A stretch of 64,000 bases of DNA. It comes from Streptomyces antarcticus. Its GTDB lineage: Bacteria; Actinomycetota; Actinomycetes; Streptomycetales; Streptomycetaceae. Position numbers and translations under genes: made by a program. The DNA is taken from the NCBI RefSeq assembly GCF_026627255.1, contig NZ_JAPNLM010000005.1, forward strand, positions 186,001 to 250,000, written 5' to 3'. The notes beneath the pieces were generated by a model. It ran no database searches and had not been told where the DNA came from. It saw only the letters and a program-made list of their open reading frames with translations. Within the stretch, counting starts at the first letter, position 1. Every line of letters begins with the position of its first letter. Below, one piece after another: positions 21,957 to 30,820 of the stretch.

Positions 21957-22715
21957 TCAGGTCCCGCTACGGCCGCGCCGCAGCCACCAGAAGGCGCCGC
22001 CGGCGGCGAGCAGTACGACGGCCGCGACGCCGCCGACGACGAAGCCGGTACCGCTGCTCGCGTCCCCCTCGCCCGAAGTCCGCGGGCCTGGGGCGGCGGG
22101 AGCGGAGGGAGCCGCCGCGGACGGCTGGACGGGCGGGGCGGGCGGGGCGGGCGGTGCGGCGCTCGCGGTCGGCGAGGGTGACGGGCTCGGGGCCACCGGC
22201 GGCCTGGCCCCGGGTGCCGCGGCCCGCAGCGCGAGTACGGGGGCCGGGTTGTCGACCTTCTCGCCGCTGGTGGGCACCTCGATCCAGCGGGAGACCTTCC
22301 CGTCGCCGTAGGTCTCCAGGGTCTTGAACACCAGGGACTTCTCGTCGGGCAGCTGGCGCACCGTGATGCTGTACTCGGCGTCCGTACCGGTGGCCAGGGC
22401 CGCACCGCCGATGGCGTACCCGTCGGGGGTGGCCGTCAGCTTCCATTCCTCGGGCGCCTCCTTCAGCGTCACGGCGTCGGGGGCGATGCCCTTGGGGAGG
22501 ACGACGCGCAGCTCCGCGATGCCCGCCGTGTCCGACTCCGCCTCGGAGGTGAAGGTCAGGGTGACGTTCTCGGCGAGCGCGCGCGGGTCGGACGCGGTCA
22601 CCCCGGCGTGCGCGGCGGCCGGTCCGGCGGCCACGCCCAGGGCGACCAGGGCGCCGGCGGCGCCGAGGCCCAGCCTGCGGCGGTGCACGCGGCGGACTGA
22701 TGTGGATCGGTTCAC
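21957..22715 (-). CDS. YcnI-like (DUF1775) cell-surface copper-associated protein
   Basis: This 252-residue protein starts at a GTG with GAGGG upstream. It has a signal peptide ending AAAHAGVTASDP, so a histidine again sits at the mature N-terminus as in YcnI copper-binding domains. The DUF1775 domain spans ~45-165. A Pro/Ala/Ser-rich linker (~170-215) and a C-terminal helix with a basic tail (WWLRRGRSG) anchor it to the membrane. It converges with the CopC-CopD gene and is probably a copper chaperone or sensor at the surface. Confidence 0.88.
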   Translation of the reverse strand: MNRSTSVRRVHRRRLGLGAAGALVALGVAAGPAAAHAGVTASDPRALAENVTLTFTSEAESDTAGIAELRVVLPKGIAPDAVTLKEAPEEWKLTATPDGYAIGGAALATGTDAEYSITVRQLPDEKSLVFKTLETYGDGKVSRWIEVPTSGEKVDNPAPVLALRAAAPGARPPVAPSPSPSPTASAAPPAPPAPPVQPSAAAPSAPAAPGPRTSGEGDASSGTGFVVGGVAAVVLLAAGGAFWWLRRGRSGT

Positions 22716-22749
22716 GATGGAGGAACCCTCTCGGTGCGCGGGGCGGGCT

Positions 22750-23499
22750 TCACCGTGCAGGTGCACGGCCCGCCGGGATCAGGGGAACGTCTCCCGCACA
22801 CCGGGCAGGAGGCCCCCGGCGGATCACCGCGTGACAGAGCATCGTGGTCACCCTCGGCCGAAGGGCCAGGCCGTCGAGAGGTACGGACACGGTCCGCGGA
22901 CGCGGCCGGACGCGGAGCCGGCAGCGAGCGCCGAGAGCCGCGGCCGCGGCCGCGATCTTCGTCCGGGCCCAGCGGCCCACCTTCTCCGGCAATCGGCTGA
23001 GCACCTGGTCCGCGCGGTACACGAGCAGGGCCATCACGCACGCCGCCACACCATGGGCGGCCGTCATCGTCCACGAGCCGTGGTGCGTCGCGTGCACGAT
23101 GCGCGGCACCCCGGCGTGCCCTTCCGGGTGTCCGAGTCGTGCGGGGTGCCGGACGGACACGGCCCGGTGCACGAGGAGTTGAGCGGCGCCCGTGGCCGCG
23201 AGCACCTGCCACCGGCAACGGGAGGACCGGGCCGCGGGCCACGCGACGGCGAGGACGCCCGCCGACCCGAACGCCGTTCCGAAGGCCGCGGCCCCGAACA
23301 CCGCACCGAAAGCAGCCCCGAACGCTGCCCCCGGCCCGGACACCGCCTCCTCCGCAGCCACTTGATGGGCCACGACGGCCAACACCGCGCTGAGCAGCGT
23401 GAAAACGGCAGCCCGCGGCCATCGTCCGCCCCGTCGCGCGGGCCGCGGACACGAGAGGGTTCCCGCACGGGCTCCGGCCATGTCGGGGCCATCATTCAC
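22750..23499 (-). CDS. Putative membrane protein upstream of the YcnI-like gene
   Basis: This 249-residue alanine-rich protein has about four hydrophobic segments (AAVFTLLSAVLAVVAHQVA, a glycine-rich stretch, and VAACVMALLVYR) and His-rich loops (HATHHGSW). It ends 34 bp before the YcnI-like start on the same strand and probably forms an operon with it. The C-terminus is basic and carries Cys and His residues (LCHAVIRRG, RCAGDVP), which could bind metal. I do not recognise a named family; a copper-related role is only inferred from its place. An ATG at 23481 is an alternative start. Confidence 0.65.
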   Translation of the reverse strand: MNDGPDMAGARAGTLSCPRPARRGGRWPRAAVFTLLSAVLAVVAHQVAAEEAVSGPGAAFGAAFGAVFGAAAFGTAFGSAGVLAVAWPAARSSRCRWQVLAATGAAQLLVHRAVSVRHPARLGHPEGHAGVPRIVHATHHGSWTMTAAHGVAACVMALLVYRADQVLSRLPEKVGRWARTKIAAAAAALGARCRLRVRPRPRTVSVPLDGLALRPRVTTMLCHAVIRRGPPARCAGDVPLIPAGRAPAR

Positions 23500-23674
23500 C
23501 GCACCCCGGCCCCGTCAGGGCCCAACTGTCCATTGCGGAGCATTTTTCCCGGCCCCCGCCGCGTCCGGCGGCCGGTACGGGGCAGTCCGGCCCGGAGGAC
23601 ACCCGCACCCGGCGTGCGCGTCCGGCGGCGTAAACCGGTGGTCGGCCCGTTCGGCGGAGCCGTAACATCCGTCC

Positions 23675-24265
23675 GTGAACGATGACGACTCGAACGACGT
23701 GGCCGGGACGGACCGGGTGCCGTGCTGGCGGGGGAGGGCGATCGTCCTCGCACCGCTCGACGCCGACGACGCCGAGCTGATGCAGACCTGGCGGTCCGAC
23801 CCGGTGGCCGCCCACGAGATCGGCTTCTGGCCGCGGTCCCTCTCTTCCCTCCGCGAGCGCATGGAGCGGGACAGGGACGACCACGAGCGGGACGACTTCA
23901 CGGTGCTGCTCCCCGACGGCACCCCGATCGGCCACATCGCCCTGGTCGGCCAGGACATGGTCGACGGCACGGCGTCGGTCCACCTGATGATGGACCCGCG
24001 GTACCGGGGGCAGAGCCACGGGACAGACGCCTTGGACGCGCTGGCCGACCTCGCTTTCGGCGAGCTGCCCATGCAGCGCATCGAGGCGATCACCCATACC
24101 GGCAACGCGGCGGCGCTGACCGTCCTGGCCAAGGCGGGATTCGTGCACGAGGGAGTGCGGCGCTCGGCCTGCCTGCACCGCGGACGCCGCCTGGACGTCG
24201 CCGTGCTGTCCCTGCTCCGCGCGGAGTGGGAGGTGCTGGACCGCCCGAGGTCGTGGGACCTCTGA
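23675..24265 (+). CDS. GNAT N-acetyltransferase, RimJ/RimL type
   Basis: This 196-residue GNAT starts at a GTG. It has IVLAPLDADDAELMQTWRSD at the N-terminus, HLMMDPRYRGQSHGTDAL for the acetyl-CoA loop (with a Q/H variation from the usual GxG) and NAAALTVLAKAGFVHEG near the end. These are features of the RimJ/RimL group that acetylates ribosomal proteins, other N-termini or small amines. The substrate cannot be told from sequence. It ends 9 bp before the likely original stop of the convergent DUF4436 gene. Confidence 0.88.
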   Translation: MNDDDSNDVAGTDRVPCWRGRAIVLAPLDADDAELMQTWRSDPVAAHEIGFWPRSLSSLRERMERDRDDHERDDFTVLLPDGTPIGHIALVGQDMVDGTASVHLMMDPRYRGQSHGTDALDALADLAFGELPMQRIEAITHTGNAAALTVLAKAGFVHEGVRRSACLHRGRRLDVAVLSLLRAEWEVLDRPRSWDL

Positions 24266-24273
24266 CCGCGCCG

Positions 24274-25157
24274 TCAGGGTTCCGCTCGCACCGGCGGGTC
24301 GGCGGTGCGGCGGGGTTCGGCGCGGATCCCCCGACCACCACGGTGATCAGGCAGAACGCGATGACGGTCTCCGCCCAGAGGAACGCGAGTAGTCGAGCAG
24401 GCAGCCGATGGGCGGGCTGCCGGGGGCGGTGTTGCGGAAGGCCGCGAGGGCGAACAGCGTGGCGGCCATCCAGCCCAGGGCGGGCCAGGTGAGCCCCTTG
24501 CGGCGGGTGACGAGGAACCATCCGCCGATGAGGACGGACACGGCGAGCGCCCACATCGCGATCATCATGAAGACCGCGAAGACGAGCACGCTGTTGGACC
24601 GGGTCAGCCTGATGTCGAGGACGGCGGCGCCGTCCTCCGCCGAGGCGTCCACGGCGGAGGAGAAGAGCACGTCGTTGTTGGAGAACAGGACGCGGACCGG
24701 CACCTTCTCCCCGCCGAGCACCGCGGTGAACTCGACGGCCGCCTCATAGGCGTCGAACGGATAGTCCGTGATGGAGCCGCCCGTCATCGCGACCGGCACG
24801 TCCAGGGTGGAGATGCGCTGGTGGGCCTTGAACGTCAGGTCGGCCCGGGTGGCCGTCGAGGTCTGGAGGGTGAGGTCCTCGGCGGGGGAGATCCCGCCGG
24901 CCTCGGCCAGCGTGGCGCGGGGCGTGACCTGGATGCGCAGGACCAGCTCCCGCCCGGCGGCGTCGACGCGCTGGACCGTCGCCTCGACGTCCACCCGGTC
25001 GGGATCGGACCGGCCCGCGGTGTACACCGTGTCCAGGGCCTGGCGTTCGCCGAACTGGAGCAGCCCCCGCGGCGACCGCCGCCACGATGGCCGGCAGGAC
25101 CAGGCCGGGCAGCAGCGGGAGGCGACGCGCTGGGGTGGGGCGTCTGGACTGGGACAC
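24274..25157 (-). pseudogene. DUF4436 membrane protein gene broken by three apparent frameshifts
   Basis: The product would be a DUF4436 membrane protein of about 290 residues. The start is a GTG (25157) with CGGAG 6 nt upstream (SQSRRPTP..LPGLVLPAIVAAVAAG). The frame shifts at a C5 run (25064-25068, one base extra). It then reads LLQFGERQALDTVYTAGRSD and onward in a second frame through three C-terminal helices to PIGCLLDY. Near 24387 one base appears missing before AFLWAETVIAF. At a C5 run (24328-24332) another shift is needed to reach IRAEPRRTADPPVRAEP and a stop at 24274. All the family's parts are present, so either recent mutation or consensus errors explain it. Confidence 0.82.
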
Positions 25158-25170
25158 GGTGTGCTCCGGT

Positions 25171-25210
25171 TGCGTGCGGTTGCGTGCGGTTGCGTGCGGC
25201 TGCGTGCGGT
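25171..25210. repeat. Four tandem copies of a 10-bp unit
   Basis: TGCGTGCGGT is repeated four times (third copy ends GC) immediately before the agmatine-deiminase stop codon, between that gene and the DUF4436 start. The period is about one helical turn. Function unknown. Confidence 0.85.
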
Positions 25211-26367
25211 CAGGCGGCGGGCTTGCCGGGCTGGTCGTGGGTGGCGCAGTGGATGCCGCCGCCGCCGGAGGCGATGGTGTCGATCCCGACGGGGACGACG
25301 TCCCGCTCGGGGAAGTGCTCCCGCAGGATGGAGCGGGCCTTGTCGTCGGCCTTGCGGTCACCGAACTTCGGCATGAAGACGGCGTCGTTGGCGACGTAGA
25401 AGTTGGCGTAGGTGGACACGAAGTCGTCACCCTCGCCGGTGATCCTGTTCAGGTCGGGCTGGGGGAGGTCGATGACCTCGAAACGCCGGCCGCGGGCATC
25501 CGTGGCCTTGGTCAGAACGGACTTCGCCTGGTCGGCGGAGCGCGACCACGAGTCCGGCGGGGTGCTGGGGTGCGCGCGGTCCAGCAGGATGACCCCGGGT
25601 TCGGTGAAGCGTACGAGGCCGTCGACGTGGGCGTCGGTGATGTCCTCGCCCCGCACGCCGGCCAGCCAGATCACCTTCTCGACGCCGAGGGTCTGCTTGA
25701 GCTCCTTCTCGATCGTGTCCCGGTTCTTGCCGCGGTTGCGGTTGTCGTTGACGATCGAGCTCTCGGTGATCAGCAGGGTGCCCTCGCCGTCGGGCTCGAA
25801 GGAGCCGCCCTCGGCGACCAGAGGGGCCTGGACGCGCGGGATCCCGTACTTCTGGAGCACGGCGCGGCCGACCGCCCCGTCGTTCTTGTGCTCCTGCTTG
25901 TTGCCCCAGCCGTTGAAGTTGAAGTCGACACCGAGGACCTTGCCGCCCTCCTCGACGAAGACGGGAACGGTGTCGCGCGCCCACATGTCGTCGACGGCCA
26001 GCGGGATGACCTCGACCTGGGAGCCGCAGGCCCGCTGGGCTGCGGCCACCTGGTCCGGGCGGGCCATCAGGACGACCGCCTCGTACTCTCCGACGGCCCG
26101 GGCGATGCGGGCGATGTCCTCGCGTACGTACCGCAGGTCCTCCGCCCAGACCGAGGTCAGCGCGGGCCAGGCCATGAAGGTGCGGGTGTGGCTCTCCCAC
26201 TCGGCGCCCAGGCGGCGCTTGCCGGCCGCCGGCGCGGCGGGGGGCCCGGACGTGACGGCGGGCTCGGCGCCGTTCGCGGGGGCGCAGGCCGAAGCACCCG
26301 CGATGGCGGCGCCGATTCCGGCGATGGTGCGCAGGAGGGTCCGACGGGTGGGGGGCTGGAAGGACAC
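25210..26367 (-). CDS. Agmatine deiminase / peptidyl-arginine deiminase family, Tat-exported lipoprotein
   Basis: This 385-residue guanidine-modifying enzyme probably hydrolyses agmatine to N-carbamoylputrescine. Catalytic landmarks are the Asp of DDMWARDTVPVF, EGGSFEPDG, the His of DAHVDGL and the nucleophilic Cys in GGGGIHCATHDQP near the C-terminus. The N-terminus (TRRTLLRTIAGIGAAIAG, then ASAC) is a twin-arginine signal with a lipobox, so the enzyme is anchored outside. The GTG start at 26367 has GGAG upstream and puts the RR motif at ~9-10; a longer reading to 26550 would spoil the signal. A secreted form would act on external agmatine or modify proteins. The substrate is not proven. Confidence 0.9.
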   Translation of the reverse strand: MSFQPPTRRTLLRTIAGIGAAIAGASACAPANGAEPAVTSGPPAAPAAGKRRLGAEWESHTRTFMAWPALTSVWAEDLRYVREDIARIARAVGEYEAVVLMARPDQVAAAQRACGSQVEVIPLAVDDMWARDTVPVFVEEGGKVLGVDFNFNGWGNKQEHKNDGAVGRAVLQKYGIPRVQAPLVAEGGSFEPDGEGTLLITESSIVNDNRNRGKNRDTIEKELKQTLGVEKVIWLAGVRGEDITDAHVDGLVRFTEPGVILLDRAHPSTPPDSWSRSADQAKSVLTKATDARGRRFEVIDLPQPDLNRITGEGDDFVSTYANFYVANDAVFMPKFGDRKADDKARSILREHFPERDVVPVGIDTIASGGGGIHCATHDQPGKPAA

Positions 26368-26646
26368 GGGGGACTCCGATCGTGGGCTGGCGGAAGGGGT
26401 ACTTCCGTCCAGGGCGGGCGCGGGAGTGTCACGCAGGCCGACAAAACGGGCCCTACGGACAAGAGTGCGTACGAGGTCACGGCGAGCCGCCTTCGGGAGA
26501 TTCCTGACTGAAGTTTCAGTCAGGATGCGCGAAACGAAGGCGTCCGTCAAGGGACGAACTCAGGGGACGAACTCAAGGGCAGGACTTCAGGGACGAACCC
26601 ATGGGGCGAACTCCGGGGACGAACTCTCGGGGTGGCCGGCTTCCCG

Positions 26647-27048
26647 TCAGCGCGGCCCGTTCCCGCCGGGCGGGCGGCGGTTCCGGTACCGGGCGCGCCA
26701 CCGTGCGAGGAGTTCCCCGGGCGTGCGGGCCGACGGCGTGGGCTCGGCGGGCCACTCCTCCTGCCGGGTCAGCGGAACGTTCGGCATGAGGTAGCGCATG
26801 TATTCCGTCTCCAGCACGCACAGCGGGATCCCGCCCGGGTCGTCGGGGTGCTCGAGGCGGACCGTGAACGGCCGTGGCGGCTCGGTGGTGATCTCACCCC
26901 GCACAAGGGTGACCGCGGCGCGGCCGGTGCGGACCGAGGAGACGGCCTTCCCGTCCACGAGGACCTCGACGTGGTGGCGCGGCAGGTCGCACAGGACGGT
27001 GATCGAGTGCCCGTCCTGATCCAGGTGAAAGCGCTGATGGGCCGCCAC
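26647..27048 (-). CDS. Hypothetical protein (133 aa)
   Basis: The GTG at 27048 is preceded by GGGAGG six bases upstream, a strong site that decides against the longer reading to 27159. The protein is mostly beta-rich and soluble (FHLDQDGHSITVLCDLPR, HVEVLVDGKAV), with an Arg-rich tail. It contains ETEYMRYLMPNVPLTRQEEW. I recognise no family. It is encoded opposite to the truncated sensor gene and occupies the DNA where that gene's N-terminal half would be expected. Confidence 0.65.
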   Translation of the reverse strand: MAAHQRFHLDQDGHSITVLCDLPRHHVEVLVDGKAVSSVRTGRAAVTLVRGEITTEPPRPFTVRLEHPDDPGGIPLCVLETEYMRYLMPNVPLTRQEEWPAEPTPSARTPGELLARWRARYRNRRPPGGNGPR

Positions 27049-27200
27049 GGCAGCCTCCCGGTTCGTTCCTGCCACCAGCGTACGGCGCACCCCCGGCCCC
27101 CGCCCGGGCCCTCCGGCGGAGAGGAACGCGTACGGCGAGCGCCCCGCGCGCGGCAGCACCGGGGCGGTCCGGCGGTTGGCCCCCGGGTCTGCGGGAGCGG

Positions 27201-28118
27201 GTGGGCCGTATGCGGCACAAGCTGGCCGTCATCGCCCAGGGCTCCTACTCCCGCGAGGCGCTCGCCGACCTCATCGAGATCCAGGACCGCACCGCCGAAC
27301 GCGTCGCCAAGGCACCGGTGCTGAGCCCACTGGAGGCCTCCGACCGGGAGGACGAACTCGCCGACTGGCTGGACGGCCACGGCATCGCGGAGGGCTGGCG
27401 GATCGCGCCGACCTTCGTACAGGCCGGACTGGACACGGACTGGCTGGAGCAGGTCGCCGCGACCGTGGCCGAGGACATGCTGCCGGGGGCGATCGGCTGG
27501 CTCAACTACACGGTCGAGACCGAGCTGCTGATGGACGAGATCGACGACTCCACCACCCGCATCTCCCACCTCGTGGACGCCGCCAAGCAGTACTCACAGC
27601 TCGACCGCGCTCCGCACCGGGTCGTCGACGTCCACGAACTCCTCGACAGCACCCTGTTGATGCTGACCGGCAAGATCGGCCCCCGGATCCGCGTGGTCAA
27701 GGAGTACGACCGGACCCTCCCGGACGTGCCCGCCTACCCGGCGGAACTCAACCAGGTGTGGACCAACCTCATCGACAACGCCGTGTTCGCTCTTCGCAGC
27801 ACCGGCCTCGACGGCACGCTGACGGTCCGCACGGCCCGGCAGGGCGACCGGCTGCTGGTGGAGTTCCGCGACACCGGACCCGGCGTCCCGGCGGACATCC
27901 GCAGCCGCATCTTCGATCCCTTCTTCACCACCAAACCGGTCGGCGAGGGCGCCGGCCTCGGCCTGGACATCTCCTGGCGGATCATCGTCAACAAGCACCA
28001 CGGCAGTCTCCAGGTGGAGTCCGCGCCGGGCGACACCCGGTTCCAGGTACTGCTGCCCCTGACCGACCCGGAACCCGAGACCGGGCCCGGAACCGCCACT
28101 GAGGAGGAGCCCGTATGA
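27201..28118 (+). pseudogene. 5'-truncated sensor histidine kinase-like ATPase
   Basis: The 305-residue reading frame retains the C-terminal part of an actinobacterial kinase family whose full members carry an N-terminal cyclic-nucleotide-binding-like domain and a His-containing dimerisation region (HELNNPA type). Here only the part after the phospho-acceptor remains, including TELLMDEIDDSTTRISHLV, the N box NQVWTNLIDNAVFAL (~183), DTGPGVP (~223) and GEGAGLGLDIS (~250). Residual homologous coding seems to continue upstream as AVRRLAP, out of frame across a C5 run (27180-27184). The N-terminal ~250 residues are replaced by an opposing gene. It overlaps the UBP gene start (ATGA). The ATPase fold could still be made, but autokinase function is unlikely. 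Confidence 0.72.
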
Positions 28119-28500
28119 CCGGCACCAACGGAATCAACGGCACCGACGGAAACCAGGGAACCAACGGAATCGACCCGGGAGTCCCGCCCGCCGGAACGGG
28201 CTGCGCCGACTGCGACGCGGCGGGCGGCTGGTGGTTCCACCTGCGGCGCTGCGCCCAGTGCGGCCACATCGGATGCTGCGACTCCTCGCCCGGCCGGCAC
28301 GCCACCGCCCACTGGAAGTCCACCGGCCACCCCTGGTGCATAGCTTCGAACCGGGCGAACCGTGGTTCTGGGACTACGCCGAGAGCGAGCTGTACGAGTC
28401 CGGTCCCAGGCTGGCGCCGCCCGCCGGGCATCCCGCGGACCGGCCGGCCCCGGGCCCGGCCGGCCGGGTCCCGGAGGACTGGAAGCGCCTGCTGCGGTAG
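28115..28500 (+). pseudogene. UBP-type zinc-finger protein gene with a frameshift
   Basis: The first ~72 residues encode a ZnF-UBP fold (CADCDAAGGWWFHLRRCAQC, GHIGCCDSSPGRHATAHW, STGHP). At a C4 run (28330-28333) the frame breaks; one added base gives LVHSFEPGEPWFWDYAESEL and the expected end DWKRLLR at 28500. Without it the frame continues to 28609 as unrelated sequence. In Streptomyces this small finger protein is commonly encoded beside the adjacent cyclic-nucleotide-type ATPase, as here (4-bp overlap). Either a real mutation or a consensus error in a homopolymer. Confidence 0.85.
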
Positions 28501-28605
28501 GAGCGACCGCGACGGCCCCGGTGGGGCACCGCGCCACAGGGCGGATGCCGACTGTGTGGGGCGTACACATGGAAGCGGCGACCGCACGTCGCGCATGCTT
28601 CCGGC

Positions 28606-29391
28606 ATGACACGCGGAATCAATCTCCCGTCCGGGGGGACACCGGCCGCCGGCCTGGCGGGCCGTACCGCCATGGTGACCGGCGCCGGCAGCGGCATCGG
28701 ACGGGCCTGTGCCACGGCGCTCGCCGCCGCCGGAGCCCTCGTCCACGTGGTGGACGTCGATGCCCGGGCGGCCGCGGCCGCCGCCGAGGAGATCGGCGGC
28801 CGGGCACACGTCGTGGACCTCGCCCGGGCCGACCTCCTGGGGGAACTCCCCACCGAGGTCGACATCCTCGTCAACAACGCCGGACTCCAGCACGTGGCGC
28901 CGCTCGCCGAGTTCCCCCCGGAACAGTTCGAACTCATGCAACAGGTCATGGTCCGGGCACCGTTCCTCCTGATCCGCCGGGTACTGCCGCACATGAGCGC
29001 GCGGGGCTGGGGCCGGATCGTCAACATCTCCAGCGTGCACGGCCTGCGCGCCAGCGCGTTCAAGGCCGGATACGTGACCGCGAAGCACGCCCTCGAAGGG
29101 CTCAGCAAGGTCGCGGCCCTCGAAGGCGCGCCCCACGGAGTGACCAGCAACTGCATCAGCCCGGGCTACGTGCGCACCCCCCTCGTGGAGCGGCAGATCG
29201 CGGCGCAGGCCACCGCCCACCGCATCGACGCCGGGCAGGTGATCGGCGAAGTGCTGCTCGGCCGCTCCGCGGTCAAACGCCTCATCGAGCCGGAGGAGGT
29301 CGCGGCCGTCGCCGTATGGCTCTGCGGTCCGCACACCGGATACATCACCGGCGCCTCCCTTCCCGTGGACGGCGGCTGGACCGCCGCCTGA
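28606..29391 (+). CDS. Short-chain dehydrogenase, 3-hydroxybutyrate dehydrogenase-like
   Basis: This 261-residue SDR has the NAD-binding TGAGSGIGRA (~25), the NNAG motif (~92), the catalytic Ser in NISSVHG and the YVTAKHALEG Tyr/Lys pair. CISPGYVRTPLVERQI and the LIEPEEVAAVAVWLCGP segment match D-3-hydroxybutyrate dehydrogenases, which oxidise hydroxybutyrate to acetoacetate. It stands alone on the + strand with a hairpin after the stop. Assignment to the SDR family is certain; the substrate is probable. Confidence 0.85.
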   Translation: MTRGINLPSGGTPAAGLAGRTAMVTGAGSGIGRACATALAAAGALVHVVDVDARAAAAAAEEIGGRAHVVDLARADLLGELPTEVDILVNNAGLQHVAPLAEFPPEQFELMQQVMVRAPFLLIRRVLPHMSARGWGRIVNISSVHGLRASAFKAGYVTAKHALEGLSKVAALEGAPHGVTSNCISPGYVRTPLVERQIAAQATAHRIDAGQVIGEVLLGRSAVKRLIEPEEVAAVAVWLCGPHTGYITGASLPVDGGWTAA

Positions 29392-29397
29392 CCGCCC

Positions 29398-29423
29398 CGG
29401 GGCCCGTCCCACGAAGGGCCCCG
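29398..29423. terminator. Hairpin after the SDR gene
   Basis: CGGGGCCC (29398-29405) pairs with GGGCCCCG (29416-29423) across a 10-nt loop, between the convergent SDR and TerB-like genes. Confidence 0.65.
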
Positions 29424-29442
29424 AGGCGCCACACCGTTCCGG

Positions 29443-29988
29443 TCAGAGACCGAACTCCTGCGGGGACAGACCAAGCGCCGCACACGCTTCCCGCAGGACC
29501 CGCTGCTCGTCCGGGGAGATGTATCCGTCCGCGCCGGCGATCACGAAGCCGGTCTGAACCACCGCCTTGGCCTCCACGGGCTTCTTCGCCGCCTTGGCGA
29601 TCTCCTGCATGGCCTCGGTCTTCCCCTGCGCGGGGTTGAGGGCCAGCTGATCGGCGTGCTTGTTGAACCGCTGCCGCAGCTGGTCGGGCGGGAAGTTCCG
29701 CAGGACGTCGTTCTGCAGGATCAGCGACTCCACCTGCTGGCGCTCGGCCGCGTCGACCGTCCCGTCCGCGGCCGCGACCAGAGCGCACACGGCCATGGTG
29801 GCGTCCCGGTAGGCACCGCTCTTGAGTTCCGTCTTGAGCGTGCTGAGCTGAGACTTGAACACGTCCACCAGCTGCGCCTTCGATCCCCCGCCGGAACCGG
29901 CGCCCGGTTGCCCGTGCCCCCCGGAGCCCTGCGGCCGCTGTTGAAGGCGTCCCTTGGCCTGGTCCTTGATGCGGTCCCACATTGCCAT
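29443..29988 (-). CDS. TerB-family tellurite-resistance-like protein
   Basis: This 181-residue protein begins MAMWDRIKDQAKGRLQQ, has a glycine-rich hinge and then a TerB-like helical domain (~45-181) with ACALVAAADGTVDAAERQQV and FVIAGADGYISPDEQ. The acidic DGxxxxxE motifs resemble the metal-binding signatures of the family. The ATG at 29988 has GAGGTGG at good spacing; the reading to 30180 is spurious. TerB proteins act in stress and metallo-oxyanion tolerance with other Ter proteins, none of which are in this window. Confidence 0.88.
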   Translation of the reverse strand: MAMWDRIKDQAKGRLQQRPQGSGGHGQPGAGSGGGSKAQLVDVFKSQLSTLKTELKSGAYRDATMAVCALVAAADGTVDAAERQQVESLILQNDVLRNFPPDQLRQRFNKHADQLALNPAQGKTEAMQEIAKAAKKPVEAKAVVQTGFVIAGADGYISPDEQRVLREACAALGLSPQEFGL

Positions 29989-30154
29989 CCGTGCCACCTC
30001 TTCGATCGCATGCCTGTCCGCGCGCTTGCCGCGCGGCCCCTTCGTCGTGCAACGCCCCGTCCGGTGTTCCCGGAAACCCACACGGACCACCGAAGGCGGC
30101 CGTGCGGGGGCGCACGTGACCGCTTTCCGGCGAAGTCCCGGATGGCGACCGGAT

Positions 30155-30820
30155 TCACGCAGCCTTTTCGTTCCGGGCATTCCGGGATTTCCGGCGGGAA
30201 CGCACCTTCCGTCCGATCGTGACGGCCAGAGCCACCACGACGAGAACCAAGATGACCTTCGAGAGGATACCCACGTACTGCCCCACTGTTTCCCATTGGT
30301 CCCCCAGCCAGTAGCCGGCCATGATGAGGATGAAATTCCAGATGGAACTGCCCAGTGCGGTGAGAAGCAGGAACAGTGGTATGGGCATCCGTTCGAGACC
30401 GGCCGGTACGCTGATGAGGCTGCGGAAAATGGGAATCATCCGGCCGAAGAACACGGCTTTCGTGCCGTGTTTGGCGAACCACTGCTCGGTCTTCTCCAGG
30501 TCGGACGTCTTGACCAGGGGCAGCCGGGCCCACAGGGAGTACATGCGTTCCCGGCCGAAGAGGTTGCCGATCCCGTAAAGGGCGAGGGCGCCGACCACCG
30601 AACCGGCGGTGGTCCAGAAGAGCGCGGAGTAGAGGCTGATCACTCCCTTCCCCGCGGCGAATCCCGTCAACGGCAGGATGACCTCGCTCGGCAAGGGCGG
30701 GAACAGGTTCTCCAGCGCGATGGCGAGTCCCGCTCCCGGGCCGCCCATCGTGTCGACGAGGTCCGCCGCCCAGCCCGCGATTCCGCCTGCGGGTTCCGCG
30801 GCCAATGGGAATTCCTTCAT
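30155..30820 (-). CDS. DedA-family membrane protein
   Basis: This 221-residue DedA (VTT-domain) protein has ALENLFPPLPSEVILPL at the N-terminus, the family motif FFGRMIPIFRSLISVPAG and a C-terminal hydrophobic helix followed by a basic tail (RKVRSRRKSR). DedA proteins move lipid carriers or maintain membrane homeostasis. The ATG at 30820 begins MKEFPLAAEP; upstream extension is unlikely. It appears to be a single-gene unit. Confidence 0.93.
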   Translation of the reverse strand: MKEFPLAAEPAGGIAGWAADLVDTMGGPGAGLAIALENLFPPLPSEVILPLTGFAAGKGVISLYSALFWTTAGSVVGALALYGIGNLFGRERMYSLWARLPLVKTSDLEKTEQWFAKHGTKAVFFGRMIPIFRSLISVPAGLERMPIPLFLLLTALGSSIWNFILIMAGYWLGDQWETVGQYVGILSKVILVLVVVALAVTIGRKVRSRRKSRNARNEKAA

